The translations under genes and the position numbers were made by a program. Positions 9,390 through 17,541 of a stretch of 64,000 nucleotides of DNA are shown here, piece after piece; position 1 is the first letter of the stretch, and every line of letters starts with the position of its first letter. The notes beneath the pieces were generated by a model. It had not been told where the DNA came from. It searched no databases and worked only from the letters and a program-made list of their open reading frames with translations. The stretch lies in contig NZ_CP018319.1 of the NCBI RefSeq assembly GCF_001952935.1, positions 5,414,001 through 5,478,000 of the forward strand, in the 5' to 3' direction. This DNA comes from Pseudomonas frederiksbergensis (GTDB taxonomy: Bacteria > Pseudomonadota > Gammaproteobacteria > Pseudomonadales > Pseudomonadaceae).

Positions 9390-11030
9390 TTACTTCGGAT
9401 ACAGCGGCGGCAATCCACTGTCGCCCACCGGGTCCTGAACCCGCTCGGCAATTGGAATCGCCTTGATCGCCCGCCACAGGTCTTCACCTTGCCAATGCTG
9501 GCCGGTTTCGCTGTAGAGCGCACCGTTCAAGCCATCGAGGGCGTCGGACAACGGCACAAAGCGCGCCGCCATATCGGCCAGGGTTTCCGGTTGTTGTCGG
9601 GCCCAGGCGTCGAGGGCCTGGCGGGTGGCGTGGGAATCGTTGGCCTGACAGGCGCGCTTGAGATCGTCGAGCACGGTGCGCGGGCTCGGGCCAGTCTGCG
9701 CCGCGCGCAGGATCGCCGGTTGCCAGCGGGCGCGCCACCAGAGGCCAAAGCCCAGCAGGGTGGTGCAGGCCAGGATCAAGGTGCTGAGTTTCCACCACCA
9801 GAGGGCTTCGTTGTCGGCCGCGGAAAAGACTTGAGGCATGCCGGCCGCGGTGTCGACCATCAGGCTCGGATTGTTCGCCACCGGCAGGGTTTGAGCCGGC
9901 AGGCTGCTGTGATCGAGGTGGTCCTCGAAGGTGTTCCACCAGACGACTTCGACCGCTGGCAACTCGATTGCGCCAGCACGCGTTGGCACCAGGGCTTCGC
10001 GGTCTTCGCGGCTGCCGATCAGGCCGCGCTCGCTGTTCTGATTGCCCAGCACCGGTTGATCCGGGTAGCGGCGCAAGCCGTTGACGTCGGTGGCGGGCAG
10101 TGGCGGCAACTGCGAACTGTCCAGGCCTTCAGCCTTTACGGTCAGGCTGCGGGTCAACGAATCACCCACCTGCGCATGCCCCGGTTCCGGGTTCCAGCTT
10201 TCGCTCAGGCTGAGGCTACGGGCCGGCAGCCACGGCACGTCGGCCGGGTAGGTGGCGGGTTTGGCCTTGACCGTCAGCAGAATCTCGGCGGAGCTGACAC
10301 GCATCAGTTTGCCGGATTTCGGTGCCTGGGCGGCGGCGTCCTTGGCGGGCTGTGCGTCCACCAGTGCGGCGTTGAATACCTGCGGTGGAATGACCAACTC
10401 ACCGCTGTGTTGCGGGTAGATCGCGTAGCGCATCTCGATCACGCCGTGGCGCAGGCCATTGATGTCTTTCTCGTAGGTGCGCGACTCGCCCAGTTGCTCG
10501 ATGCGCACATCGGGGATTTGCAAAGGGGGCAGGCTGCTGTCGTCGTACAGCGACACCGAATGGTAGATACGCAAGGTCAGGATCGCCTGGGCTTGGACGT
10601 ACACGCTGTTTTGATCGAGGCTGGCGTCGATGAATACCGGAGCCTGTTTGGTAGGGCTGTCCTGGGTTTCGGTTTCGACCACTTGCACGCTAATCGACTG
10701 GCTCTGTACGTCCCCCAGTTGCAGTGACGGAATTACCACGCTGCCGTTCTGCCGGGGCAGCAGGGTGATGATCCAGCGGGTGGTCGCACGGTTATCGCCG
10801 TTCAGGGTGGTCAACTGGTTGACCTGACGGCTGCCGCGCACTTCGAACAACGCCTCCAGCGGTGTCAGATCAGGCTTGCCGAACTGTGTGACATCGTTGG
10901 TTTCCAGGGTCAGTTCAACCGTTTCGCCGCTGTTCAGGCGACTGCGATCCACACTGGCGACCAGCCCCGCAGCCTGGGCCTGAACAGTGCAGAGCAGCAA
11001 TGCTAACGAGAAAGTGGTGAAGCGGGTCAT
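9390..11030 (-). CDS. BatD-like membrane-anchored periplasmic protein
   Basis: A 546-residue protein that opens with a signal peptide of about 20 residues (FSLALLLCTVQAQA). Immunoglobulin-like beta-rich segments follow (SRLNSGETVELTLETND), then one transmembrane helix near residues 408-430 (WWWKLSTLILACTTLLGFGLWW) and a cytoplasmic tail of about 110 residues. This is the architecture of BatD, the aerotolerance protein encoded at the end of bat operons. The large periplasmic part is thought to contact the BatA/BatB VWA proteins; its biochemical role is unknown in the family. The start overlaps the stop of the BatB/BatC gene (ATGA at 11027-11030). It is the last gene of the operon and converges on the ABC-F gene seven bases away. 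Confidence 0.88.
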   Translation of the reverse strand: MTRFTTFSLALLLCTVQAQAAGLVASVDRSRLNSGETVELTLETNDVTQFGKPDLTPLEALFEVRGSRQVNQLTTLNGDNRATTRWIITLLPRQNGSVVIPSLQLGDVQSQSISVQVVETETQDSPTKQAPVFIDASLDQNSVYVQAQAILTLRIYHSVSLYDDSSLPPLQIPDVRIEQLGESRTYEKDINGLRHGVIEMRYAIYPQHSGELVIPPQVFNAALVDAQPAKDAAAQAPKSGKLMRVSSAEILLTVKAKPATYPADVPWLPARSLSLSESWNPEPGHAQVGDSLTRSLTVKAEGLDSSQLPPLPATDVNGLRRYPDQPVLGNQNSERGLIGSREDREALVPTRAGAIELPAVEVVWWNTFEDHLDHSSLPAQTLPVANNPSLMVDTAAGMPQVFSAADNEALWWWKLSTLILACTTLLGFGLWWRARWQPAILRAAQTGPSPRTVLDDLKRACQANDSHATRQALDAWARQQPETLADMAARFVPLSDALDGLNGALYSETGQHWQGEDLWRAIKAIPIAERVQDPVGDSGLPPLYPK

Positions 11031-12766
11031 CGAGTTTTTTCCTGATCCTGATGTTGTTGCTGTTCGTACCAGAATTTGCGCCTGAGCAATTCACCCGGGT
11101 CATCCGGGATTTTGCGCAGCCATTGTTCCAGCGCCTGGCGCTGTTCGCCCTCGATGCTATTGCTGGCCGGGCGCATCGGTGGTCGGGTGCTGTCTTCATT
11201 CCCCAGCTCGCTGCCCGGGACTTCATTGGTGCCGGTTTTCGGCGGCGTTTTGCTCTGTGGGTCTGAGTCCGCCGTGGTTTGTTGGCCGTCGGTTTTCGGT
11301 TCGCCCTCATCCGACGGTTGCGTGGCCGCGCCCGGCGGCGGTTCTTGCGTGGGGGGCTCGGTCTGGTTGCCAGTGTTTTTGTCCGGATCAACGGGCGGTG
11401 GAGTGTTTTTCTGCTTGAGCAGGCTTTCCACCAACGCTTTGTTGGTCAGGGCCGGACGCAAATCCGGTTGACGCTCCAGCGCTTGATCGTAGGCATCCAG
11501 CGCGGCTTCCAGCTCACCGCTTTTGGCCAGGGCGTTGCCACGATTGTAGTGGGCGTGGGCGTCGCTGCCTTCGGCGAACCGTTGGGCGGCACCGCTATAG
11601 TCGCCTGCTTCGTAGAGCGCGACACCTTGCCATTGTCGATCTTCGAAATGCTGCGCAGCCTCGGCCGGGCGCTTCTGCTTGAGCAAGATCAGACCTTGTT
11701 GGTCTGCTCGCAGCCACAAATCGTTGAAGTCGAAGGCATAACTCGGTTGTGGCAGTAAAAACAGCAGGGGCAGGCAGAACAGCCAGCCGCGACGACCGGC
11801 GCACGCCGCCAGCAGCAGCAACGGCAACAACAGCCAGTAACCCTGATCGGCCCATGTATCGAGGCGCAGGGTCTGGCCGTCGTTGCGCAGCTGGCGTGGC
11901 CCCTCGAGCAAGCCGAGGGCGCGCAGGTCGGCATCGTCCAGGCGTGCGTGGGTATAGCGTCCGTCCAGGTCGTTGGCAAAGGCTTTCAGGCTTGGCTCGT
12001 CCAGATGCGGCACCAGAATCGCGCCCTGGTCGTCTTTCAGAAAACTGCCGTCCTCCTGGGTAATCGGCGCGCCTTCGGCAGTGCCGATGCCGAGCATCAG
12101 AAATTGTGTCGACTTGCCGTCCAGCGCCTGCTGGATCCCCTGGCGTTCCGGTTCGGTCAAGGTTGAGCCGATCAGCAGGATTCGCCCGTCACCGAGGGCG
12201 CCCTGTTCCAGCAGGGCGAGGGCCTTGGTTACCGCCAGATCGGCGCGATGTCCCACTTGGGGCATCAGCGAAGGCTTGAGGGCATCCAATAGATTGCGGC
12301 TGGTCGACAGGTCATCCGACAGTGGCACCAGCGTGTGAGCGCTGCCGGCGTAGACGACGATCGCGGTCTGGGCATCGCTGCGGTTCTCCAGTAGGTCCAA
12401 CAGCTTGCGTCGGGCCTGCTCCAGCCGGTTGGGGGAGACGTCGGTGGCGAGCATTTCCGGAGTCAGCTCAAAGATCACAACCAGCGGGTCAGCGGGTTTC
12501 TGATTGGCCTGTTCGACACGTTCCCAACTCGGTCCGAGCAGCGCCAGAACCGTCAGCACCCAGGCACATCCCAGGATGACCCACGGCAGTTTGCTGTCGC
12601 GACCGTTGCCACCACTGAGCAACGCGGCATGGAAGGCCGGCGGCAGAATCATCTGCCAGCGCCCGGCGCGTTTCTGCCGATGCCAGAGTTGCCAAAGCAA
12701 CCAGCCGAGCAATGGCAACAACAGCAACCACCAGGGGCGGAACAAGTACGGCCAGAGCGCGCTCAT
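11027..12766 (-). CDS. BatB/BatC-type fusion: VWA domain plus TPR membrane protein
   Basis: The 579-residue product has two N-terminal helices (about residues 8-26 and 60-80), a von Willebrand factor A domain (about 90-290), two more helices (about 308-345), TPR repeats (about 350-450, including AHYNRGNALAKSGELEAALDAYDQAL), and a low-complexity Pro/Thr/Lys tail to about 530. This joins what other genera encode as BatB and BatC. The VWA and TPR parts suggest a scaffold for protein-protein contacts at the inner membrane. The metal-ion site that should read DxSxS reads ELTPE (FELTPEMLATD), so metal binding by the usual geometry is doubtful. Both ends overlap neighbours by ATGA, showing a tightly coupled operon. 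Confidence 0.88.
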   Translation of the reverse strand: MSALWPYLFRPWWLLLLPLLGWLLWQLWHRQKRAGRWQMILPPAFHAALLSGGNGRDSKLPWVILGCAWVLTVLALLGPSWERVEQANQKPADPLVVIFELTPEMLATDVSPNRLEQARRKLLDLLENRSDAQTAIVVYAGSAHTLVPLSDDLSTSRNLLDALKPSLMPQVGHRADLAVTKALALLEQGALGDGRILLIGSTLTEPERQGIQQALDGKSTQFLMLGIGTAEGAPITQEDGSFLKDDQGAILVPHLDEPSLKAFANDLDGRYTHARLDDADLRALGLLEGPRQLRNDGQTLRLDTWADQGYWLLLPLLLLAACAGRRGWLFCLPLLFLLPQPSYAFDFNDLWLRADQQGLILLKQKRPAEAAQHFEDRQWQGVALYEAGDYSGAAQRFAEGSDAHAHYNRGNALAKSGELEAALDAYDQALERQPDLRPALTNKALVESLLKQKNTPPPVDPDKNTGNQTEPPTQEPPPGAATQPSDEGEPKTDGQQTTADSDPQSKTPPKTGTNEVPGSELGNEDSTRPPMRPASNSIEGEQRQALEQWLRKIPDDPGELLRRKFWYEQQQHQDQEKTR

Positions 12767-13839
12767 CGGCGCCTCCGCAGGCGCAGGCGTTTGAGCCGCT
12801 GGCGCCAGTCAGGCAGTTGAGTTTGCAAAAGATCCTTGGTGAACAGTCGTCGCAACGGGTTATCAGGCCAGCGTTCGCGAACCACCAGCAGCATGCTCAA
12901 TAGCAACCCCATTGCCAAAGGCCAGTGGTACAACGCCTGAGCCGGGCGGGCCTGAGTCGGTTGCTGGGTTACCGGTTCCAGTTTGTCGAGGGTGTCCTTG
13001 ATCGCTTGCAGCTCCTTGTCATCATGGGCGCGAAAATACTGGCCGCCCGTGGCTTCGGCGATCGCCATCAAGGAGGGTTCATCGAGGTCGAGGCTCGGGT
13101 TGACACCCAGGAAACCCAAAGTGCCGCTTTGCTCTGGATCGGCGCCGATACCGATCGGGTAGATTTTCACGCCTTCGCTGGCTGCCAGCCGCGCAGCCGT
13201 GAGCGGGTCGATTTGGCCACCGTTGTTGGCGCCGTCAGTGACCAGAATCAGTACGCGACTTTGTGCCGGGCGTTGGCGCAGGCGTTTGAGGGCCAGGCCG
13301 ATGGCATCACCGATGGCGGTGTTCTTGCCGGCGATGCCGATCCGCGCCTCGTCGAGCCACACGCGCACCGTGTGCCGGTCGAACGTCAGCGGTGCTTGCA
13401 GATAGGCCTGGCTGCCGAACAGGATCAGGCCGACGCGATCGCCGTCGCGACTTTCAAGGAAGTCACCGAGCAAGTGCTGTACCAGTGTGAGACGACTGAC
13501 TTCTTCGTCCTGCCATTGCATGTCGGGGAAATCCATCGAGCCGGACACGTCGACCGCTACCAGCAGATCGCGACCGCTGGCGGCGATGGGCAGCGGTTCG
13601 CCAAGCCATTGCGGTCGCGCCGCGGCGATCAGTAGCAACAGCCACAGCAGAATGAACGGTGCCTGTTGGCGCCAGGCCGGCAGGTTGGCTCGGGCGCGGC
13701 GGCGGACCAGGCCTTCGAGGTCGCCGAGGAAACTGACTTTGAGCGCCGGCTCGCCACTGTCGGCGACAGGCAGCACGATGCGCATCAGCCACGGCAGCGG
13801 CAACAGGGCAAAGATCCACGGCCAGGCGAACTCAAACAT
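12763..13839 (-). CDS. BatA-type VWA domain membrane protein
   Basis: A 358-residue protein with hydrophobic segments at residues 5-25 and 60-75, a VWA domain from about 90 to 290, and a C-terminal helix near 307-325, ending in an Arg-rich tail (RLKRLRLRRRR). The metal-ion-dependent adhesion site is intact: D97, S99 and S101 in VDVSGSMD, followed by the later NTAIGDAIG and LVTDGANN segments. It pairs with the BatB-like protein encoded next, whose site is degenerate. BatA proteins act at the inner membrane with the MoxR ATPase, a chaperone-like partner of VWA proteins. The start overlaps the DUF4381 gene by eight bases. Confidence 0.9.
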   Translation of the reverse strand: MFEFAWPWIFALLPLPWLMRIVLPVADSGEPALKVSFLGDLEGLVRRRARANLPAWRQQAPFILLWLLLLIAAARPQWLGEPLPIAASGRDLLVAVDVSGSMDFPDMQWQDEEVSRLTLVQHLLGDFLESRDGDRVGLILFGSQAYLQAPLTFDRHTVRVWLDEARIGIAGKNTAIGDAIGLALKRLRQRPAQSRVLILVTDGANNGGQIDPLTAARLAASEGVKIYPIGIGADPEQSGTLGFLGVNPSLDLDEPSLMAIAEATGGQYFRAHDDKELQAIKDTLDKLEPVTQQPTQARPAQALYHWPLAMGLLLSMLLVVRERWPDNPLRRLFTKDLLQTQLPDWRQRLKRLRLRRRR

Positions 13840-14326
13840 GTTTACGAATCCAGGTGTCGACCGCTTGAGTCAGGCCGGCAATGGCCTTGTCGTCGAGCTT
13901 GCATTCAGGTTTGTAGGCGCCTTCGACCAGCACCATCCAGCGGGTCAGGCCGGCGGCCGGGCAGCGATTGTCGAGGAATGCCAGCCATTTGCGCCCATTG
14001 AGGGTGTGGCTCTGGCTGTAGGGGTAATGGTTGCGGCACAGGCGTTTGAGCAAACCGTTGAGTTGCTGCAACCAGGCACCGGCCGGCGCCCCGTCGTAGG
14101 GTTTGGGCATCCGCGCGAGTTCTGCCAGCGCGGCGAGGCGTACCGGGTCCAGCGGTTGTTCGGCGCGCACGATCGGGCGTTTGTTCAGAAGGAAACGCCT
14201 TGCCTTCCACAGACCGAAGCCGATGAGCGGCAGTAACAGCAGCAGCAACCACCAGCCTGGTGCCGGTGGCCAGAATTCGATGGGCGGCGGGGAGATCAGC
14301 GGTTGCAGTTGATCGAGGCTGCTCAT
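13832..14326 (-). CDS. DUF4381 domain membrane protein
   Basis: A 164-residue protein with one transmembrane helix at about residues 24-42 (PGWWLLLLLLPLIGFGLW) and a helical cytoplasmic part. ALAELARMP and WLQQLNGLLKRLCRNHYP are typical of the DUF4381 family found inside moxR/bat operons. The ATG at 14326 is preferred over upstream frame because it overlaps the DUF58 stop (ATGA at 14323-14326), matching the coupling seen across the operon. Its function is unknown; position between DUF58 and BatA suggests it belongs to the same membrane complex. Confidence 0.85.
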   Translation of the reverse strand: MSSLDQLQPLISPPPIEFWPPAPGWWLLLLLLPLIGFGLWKARRFLLNKRPIVRAEQPLDPVRLAALAELARMPKPYDGAPAGAWLQQLNGLLKRLCRNHYPYSQSHTLNGRKWLAFLDNRCPAAGLTRWMVLVEGAYKPECKLDDKAIAGLTQAVDTWIRKHV

Positions 14327-15267
14327 CGGCCTTTCCCCGGTTTCTGCGGGTTCAGGTACTCGCGCAGTTGCTCGACCATCTCGCTCTGGGTGCTCAGGGG
14401 CATCAGCAATATCCGCAGCTTCTGCGCCAGCAATTCCCAGCGAGCGATGCGCGCTTCGGCCTGGGCGCGATAGGTCTGGCGCAGCTCGAAATTCAGGGTG
14501 TCGAGTTCCAGTTGCGCACCGCGTTCGGCAAAACGTAAAAGTCCGGCGGCGGGCAGGGCGTGATCGAGAGGGTCGGATACCGGCAGCAGCAATAGATCGC
14601 AATGCCGCGACAACAGGCTCAGCTGTTGTTCGGCGCCCTCGGTCAGGGTGCGTTCGTCGCAGATGATGATCACCAGGCTGCCGGGACGCAGTACTTCCCG
14701 GGCGCGACGCAGGGCAATGTTGAAGGCGTCCCGGTCCGGCTCGTTTTCCGTGTGCAGCGACTGATTGACCCGCACCAGACGGTTGAGCAATTGCAGCAGG
14801 CTCTGTTTGCTGCGTCGTGGCTTGATTTCATAGTGCTCGTTGTTGCCGAACACCAGTCCGCCGACCCGGTCGTTATGGCCCAGCGCGGCCCAGCCGATCA
14901 GGCTCGCGGCCTGGGCGGCGAGCACCGATTTGAACATCAGCCCCGAGCCGAAAAACAGTCGGCGACTTTGCTCGACCATGATGAAAATCGGCCGCTCGCG
15001 CTCTTCATGGAACAGCTTGGTGTGGGGTTCCTGGGTGCGGGCGGTGACGCGCCAGTCGATGCTGCGCACGTCATCGCCGGCCTGATAGACCCGCACCTGA
15101 TCGAAATCCACCCCGCGCCCGCGCAGTTTGGAGTGGTGCAGGCCGATCAGCGGGCTGCGCTGGCTCGGTGTGGAAAACAGTTGCACTTCACGCACGCGAT
15201 GGCGCATCTCGATCAGCTCGGCAAGGCTGACACGGATGCCCGGCTCGGGCGGCAGGATGGCTTTCAT
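14323..15267 (-). CDS. DUF58 domain-containing protein
   Basis: About 314 residues. The hallmark DUF58 phrase YQAGDDVRSIDWRVTARTQ is near residues 58-78, followed by a degenerate VWA-like fold (PIFIMVEQSRRLFFGS, VIIICDERTL). DUF58 proteins always sit beside MoxR ATPases and are thought to be their substrates or adaptors. An in-frame TTG at 15276 is possible, but it overlaps the MoxR stop codon; ATG at 15267, five bases past that stop, is the more usual start. Encoded second in the operon, directly after MoxR. No signal peptide, so probably cytoplasmic. Confidence 0.9.
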   Translation of the reverse strand: MKAILPPEPGIRVSLAELIEMRHRVREVQLFSTPSQRSPLIGLHHSKLRGRGVDFDQVRVYQAGDDVRSIDWRVTARTQEPHTKLFHEERERPIFIMVEQSRRLFFGSGLMFKSVLAAQAASLIGWAALGHNDRVGGLVFGNNEHYEIKPRRSKQSLLQLLNRLVRVNQSLHTENEPDRDAFNIALRRAREVLRPGSLVIIICDERTLTEGAEQQLSLLSRHCDLLLLPVSDPLDHALPAAGLLRFAERGAQLELDTLNFELRQTYRAQAEARIARWELLAQKLRILLMPLSTQSEMVEQLREYLNPQKPGKGR

Positions 15268-15272
15268 CGGGG

Positions 15273-16232
15273 TCAAGCGACGGCTACGACGTCGAGAATC
15301 CGCTGGACCACCCGGTCCTGGTCGATGCCCGCGGCTTCGGCTTCAAAGGAAAGAATGATGCGGTGGCGCAGAACGTCGAACAGCACCGCTTGAATGTCTT
15401 CGGGGCTGACGAAGTCGCGCCCGGCCAGCCAGGCATGGGCCCGGGCGCAACGGTCAAGGGCAATCGAACCGCGCGGGCTGGCGCCATAGGCGATCCACTC
15501 GGCCATCTCCGGATCGAACTTGGCCGGGGTGCGGGTGGCCATGACCAGTTGCACCAGGTATTCCTCCACGGCGTCGGCCATGTACAAACCGAGGATTTCC
15601 TTGCGCGCGGCAAAAATCGCCTGCTGGCTGACCCGGCGCTCGGGCTTGGTTTCGCCGTTCAGCGCTTCGCCGCGGGCCTGTTGCAGGATCCGACGTTCGA
15701 CGGCAGCGTCCGGGAAGCCGATTTTCACGTGCATCAGGAAGCGGTCGAGCTGCGCTTCGGGCAATGGATAGGTGCCTTCCTGCTCGATCGGGTTTTGCGT
15801 GGCCATTACCAGAAACAGCGGCGACAGCTCGTAGGTGCTGCGCCCGACGCTGACCTGGCGCTCGCCCATGGCTTCGAGCAGGGCCGATTGAACCTTGGCC
15901 GGGGCGCGGTTGATTTCGTCCGCCAGCACCAGGTTGTGGAAGATCGGGCCTTGCTGGAACACGAAACTGCCGGTTTCCGGGCGATAGATTTCCGTACCGG
16001 TGATGTCGGCGGGCAGCAGGTCGGGGGTGAACTGGATACGATGGAACTGTGCTTCGATGCCTTCGGCAAGTTCTTTGATGGCCTTGGTCTTGGCCAGGCC
16101 CGGGGCGCCCTCGACCAGCATGTGGCCGTCGGCGAGCAAAGCGATGAGCAAGCGCTCGATGAGTTTTTCCTGGCCGAGAATCTGCGTTGAAAGAAAGGTT
16201 CGCAGCGCTAGCAGCGCTTCACGATGTTCCAT
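15273..16232 (-). CDS. MoxR-family AAA+ ATPase
   Basis: A 319-residue AAA+ protein with Walker A GAPGLAKT at residues 43-50, Walker B LVLADEINRAPAK near 101-113, sensor 1 in FLVMATQNPIEQEGTYPLPEAQLDRF, and the C-terminal lid domain. MoxR ATPases act as chaperones for VWA-domain partners, here the BatA and BatB/C proteins encoded downstream. It is the first gene of a six-gene minus-strand operon (MoxR, DUF58, DUF4381, BatA, BatB/C, BatD) with overlaps or gaps of a few bases throughout. The promoter must lie in 16233-16400. Confidence 0.95.
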   Translation of the reverse strand: MEHREALLALRTFLSTQILGQEKLIERLLIALLADGHMLVEGAPGLAKTKAIKELAEGIEAQFHRIQFTPDLLPADITGTEIYRPETGSFVFQQGPIFHNLVLADEINRAPAKVQSALLEAMGERQVSVGRSTYELSPLFLVMATQNPIEQEGTYPLPEAQLDRFLMHVKIGFPDAAVERRILQQARGEALNGETKPERRVSQQAIFAARKEILGLYMADAVEEYLVQLVMATRTPAKFDPEMAEWIAYGASPRGSIALDRCARAHAWLAGRDFVSPEDIQAVLFDVLRHRIILSFEAEAAGIDQDRVVQRILDVVAVA

Positions 16233-16410
16233 CGATGACTGTTCCTGGAAAGGGTGACCGAAGACGTTCGAATAACGCCAGGGCTGGGGGCGTTACTTTA
16301 ATCTATCGCGGGGGGCGGCGACTAACGGCATTTTGTGCAAAGTGAGGGAATTGATTGGCGAAATTGTTTGAATGTTGTAGGACCCAGAGGGTGGCGGTGT
16401 TCTTTCGGGC

Positions 16411-16736
16411 CTCATCGCGAGCAGGCTCGCTCCCACATTGGAATTGTGCTGGACGCAAATTTTGCATCCGCAGGAGCCCCACTGTGGGAGCGAGCCTGCT
16501 CGCGATGAGGCCGGTTCAGGCACTACATAACTGGTTTATACAGGTACCAGTGCCCCTTGGGATGTTCTGCAATGTCTCCCACATTGGAATTGTGCTGGAC
16601 GCAAATTTTGCATCCACAGGAGATCCCCTGTGGGAGCGAGCCTGCTCGCGATGAGGCCGGCTCAGGCACCCGAGATTCTGAGGCTCAAAGCTGACTTATA
16701 TAGGTGCCAGTGCCCTTGAGAATGTTCTGCAATGTC
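16411..16736. repeat. Tandem direct duplication carrying REP elements and a copied gene tail
   Basis: Bases 16431-16576 and 16577-16736 are diverged direct copies. Each begins TCCCACATTGGAATTGTGCT, runs through ACGCAAATTTTGCATCC, holds a forward REP (GTGGGAGCGAGCCTGCTCGCG at 16484 and 16630) and GATGAGGCCGG, and ends GTTCTGCAATGTC. The second copy is 14 bases longer. A reverse REP (16411-16436) precedes the first copy. The last part of each copy matches the 3' end of the minus-strand gene at 16685-17038. In the first copy this reads TLQNIPRGTGTCINQL against TLQNILKGTGTYISQL in the intact gene. The stretch 16233-16684 holds no gene. Confidence 0.9.
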
Positions 16737-17038
16737 TCTTCCACTTCAGCCAGATCGCTCGCATCAGTGCTGTGAATGATTTCCAGCGAATCATCACCAT
16801 TGAGCGCATCGGCGTCAGCGGCGGCGATTTCGATCAGCAGGCGGGTAGGGCTGAGGGTGACTTTTACGCCGTCCAGCGTCGACGGCTCGCCGTCGAGGGT
16901 GATGTCCAACGCATCCTCGTCCGGGTAGCGGGTCATCAGGAACATATCGCCCTGATCGCTGTGGCAGCAGAGCATGGCCATGTTGTCTTCTTCGTCGTCG
17001 CACGGGTTGACGATCAAGAGGGCGGTGGTCATTTGCAT
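16685..17038 (-). CDS. Small acidic conserved-type protein of unknown function (117 aa)
   Basis: The product is acidic (NPCDDEEDN, ADADALNGDDSLE), has no signal peptide or membrane segment, and carries a CC pair (MAMLCCHSDQGD). The alternation of short beta-type strands (LDITLDGEPSTLDGVKVTLS) and a C-terminal helix suggests a small folded cytoplasmic protein. AGGAA six bases upstream of the ATG at 17038 supports that start over the in-frame ATG at 17032. Its last 16 codons lie inside the tandem duplication at 16577-16736, but the gene itself is intact. I do not recognise a family. Confidence 0.7.
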   Translation of the reverse strand: MQMTTALLIVNPCDDEEDNMAMLCCHSDQGDMFLMTRYPDEDALDITLDGEPSTLDGVKVTLSPTRLLIEIAAADADALNGDDSLEIIHSTDASDLAEVEETLQNILKGTGTYISQL

Positions 17039-17541
17039 GGGGAATTCCTGGCTCGACGAGCATTGTGAAGACGAACAAAGGGCGATTCTGCCAGCCCTCG
17101 GGAATTTCTGCTTGCCTGAGTGTCAGAGGATGTGTCGTGAACATCCGGGGAGTTGCTGGTCATTTCTGGTACGGATGTGCCGCAAAACCGGGCTTAAACC
17201 CCCCGTTTTGCCGTGCGGCTGCTAGTGTTGTTCGATGCACAAGGCGCAAGCTGCGTACCGATGACCGAATATGTCGCAGCGCTGCAAGCACGGGCCTTGC
17301 CGCACTGGTTAAGCTGCGCAACGGATGAGCACCTGTAAAGGCATTGCGCTGTACCTTGCCCAGTCGTTTTTGCAGATGCCCATTCATGGAAGGTGAATGT
17401 GACCTGAGTGTCTCGTCCAGCTTCACCCACCTGTCATCCTGTTTCCTCTGCCCGAGAATCAGGAACAGGGTGACGGATTGCCCCGAAAGGGGTTTGCACG
17501 CGACGCTTCCATCAATAACAAGCCCAAGCGGAGTACCACAG
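17039..17541 (+). other. Long gene-free leader of gdhB
   Basis: No convincing gene lies here. The gdhB frame stays open upstream to 17344, with an ATG at 17386, but that part has no family resemblance. The start at 17542 has GGAG eight bases before it. A small CCCC-GAAA-GGGG stem-loop (17481-17492) sits 50 bases before the start and may shape the leader. A promoter is expected in this stretch but no clear -10/-35 pair stands out. Confidence 0.5.
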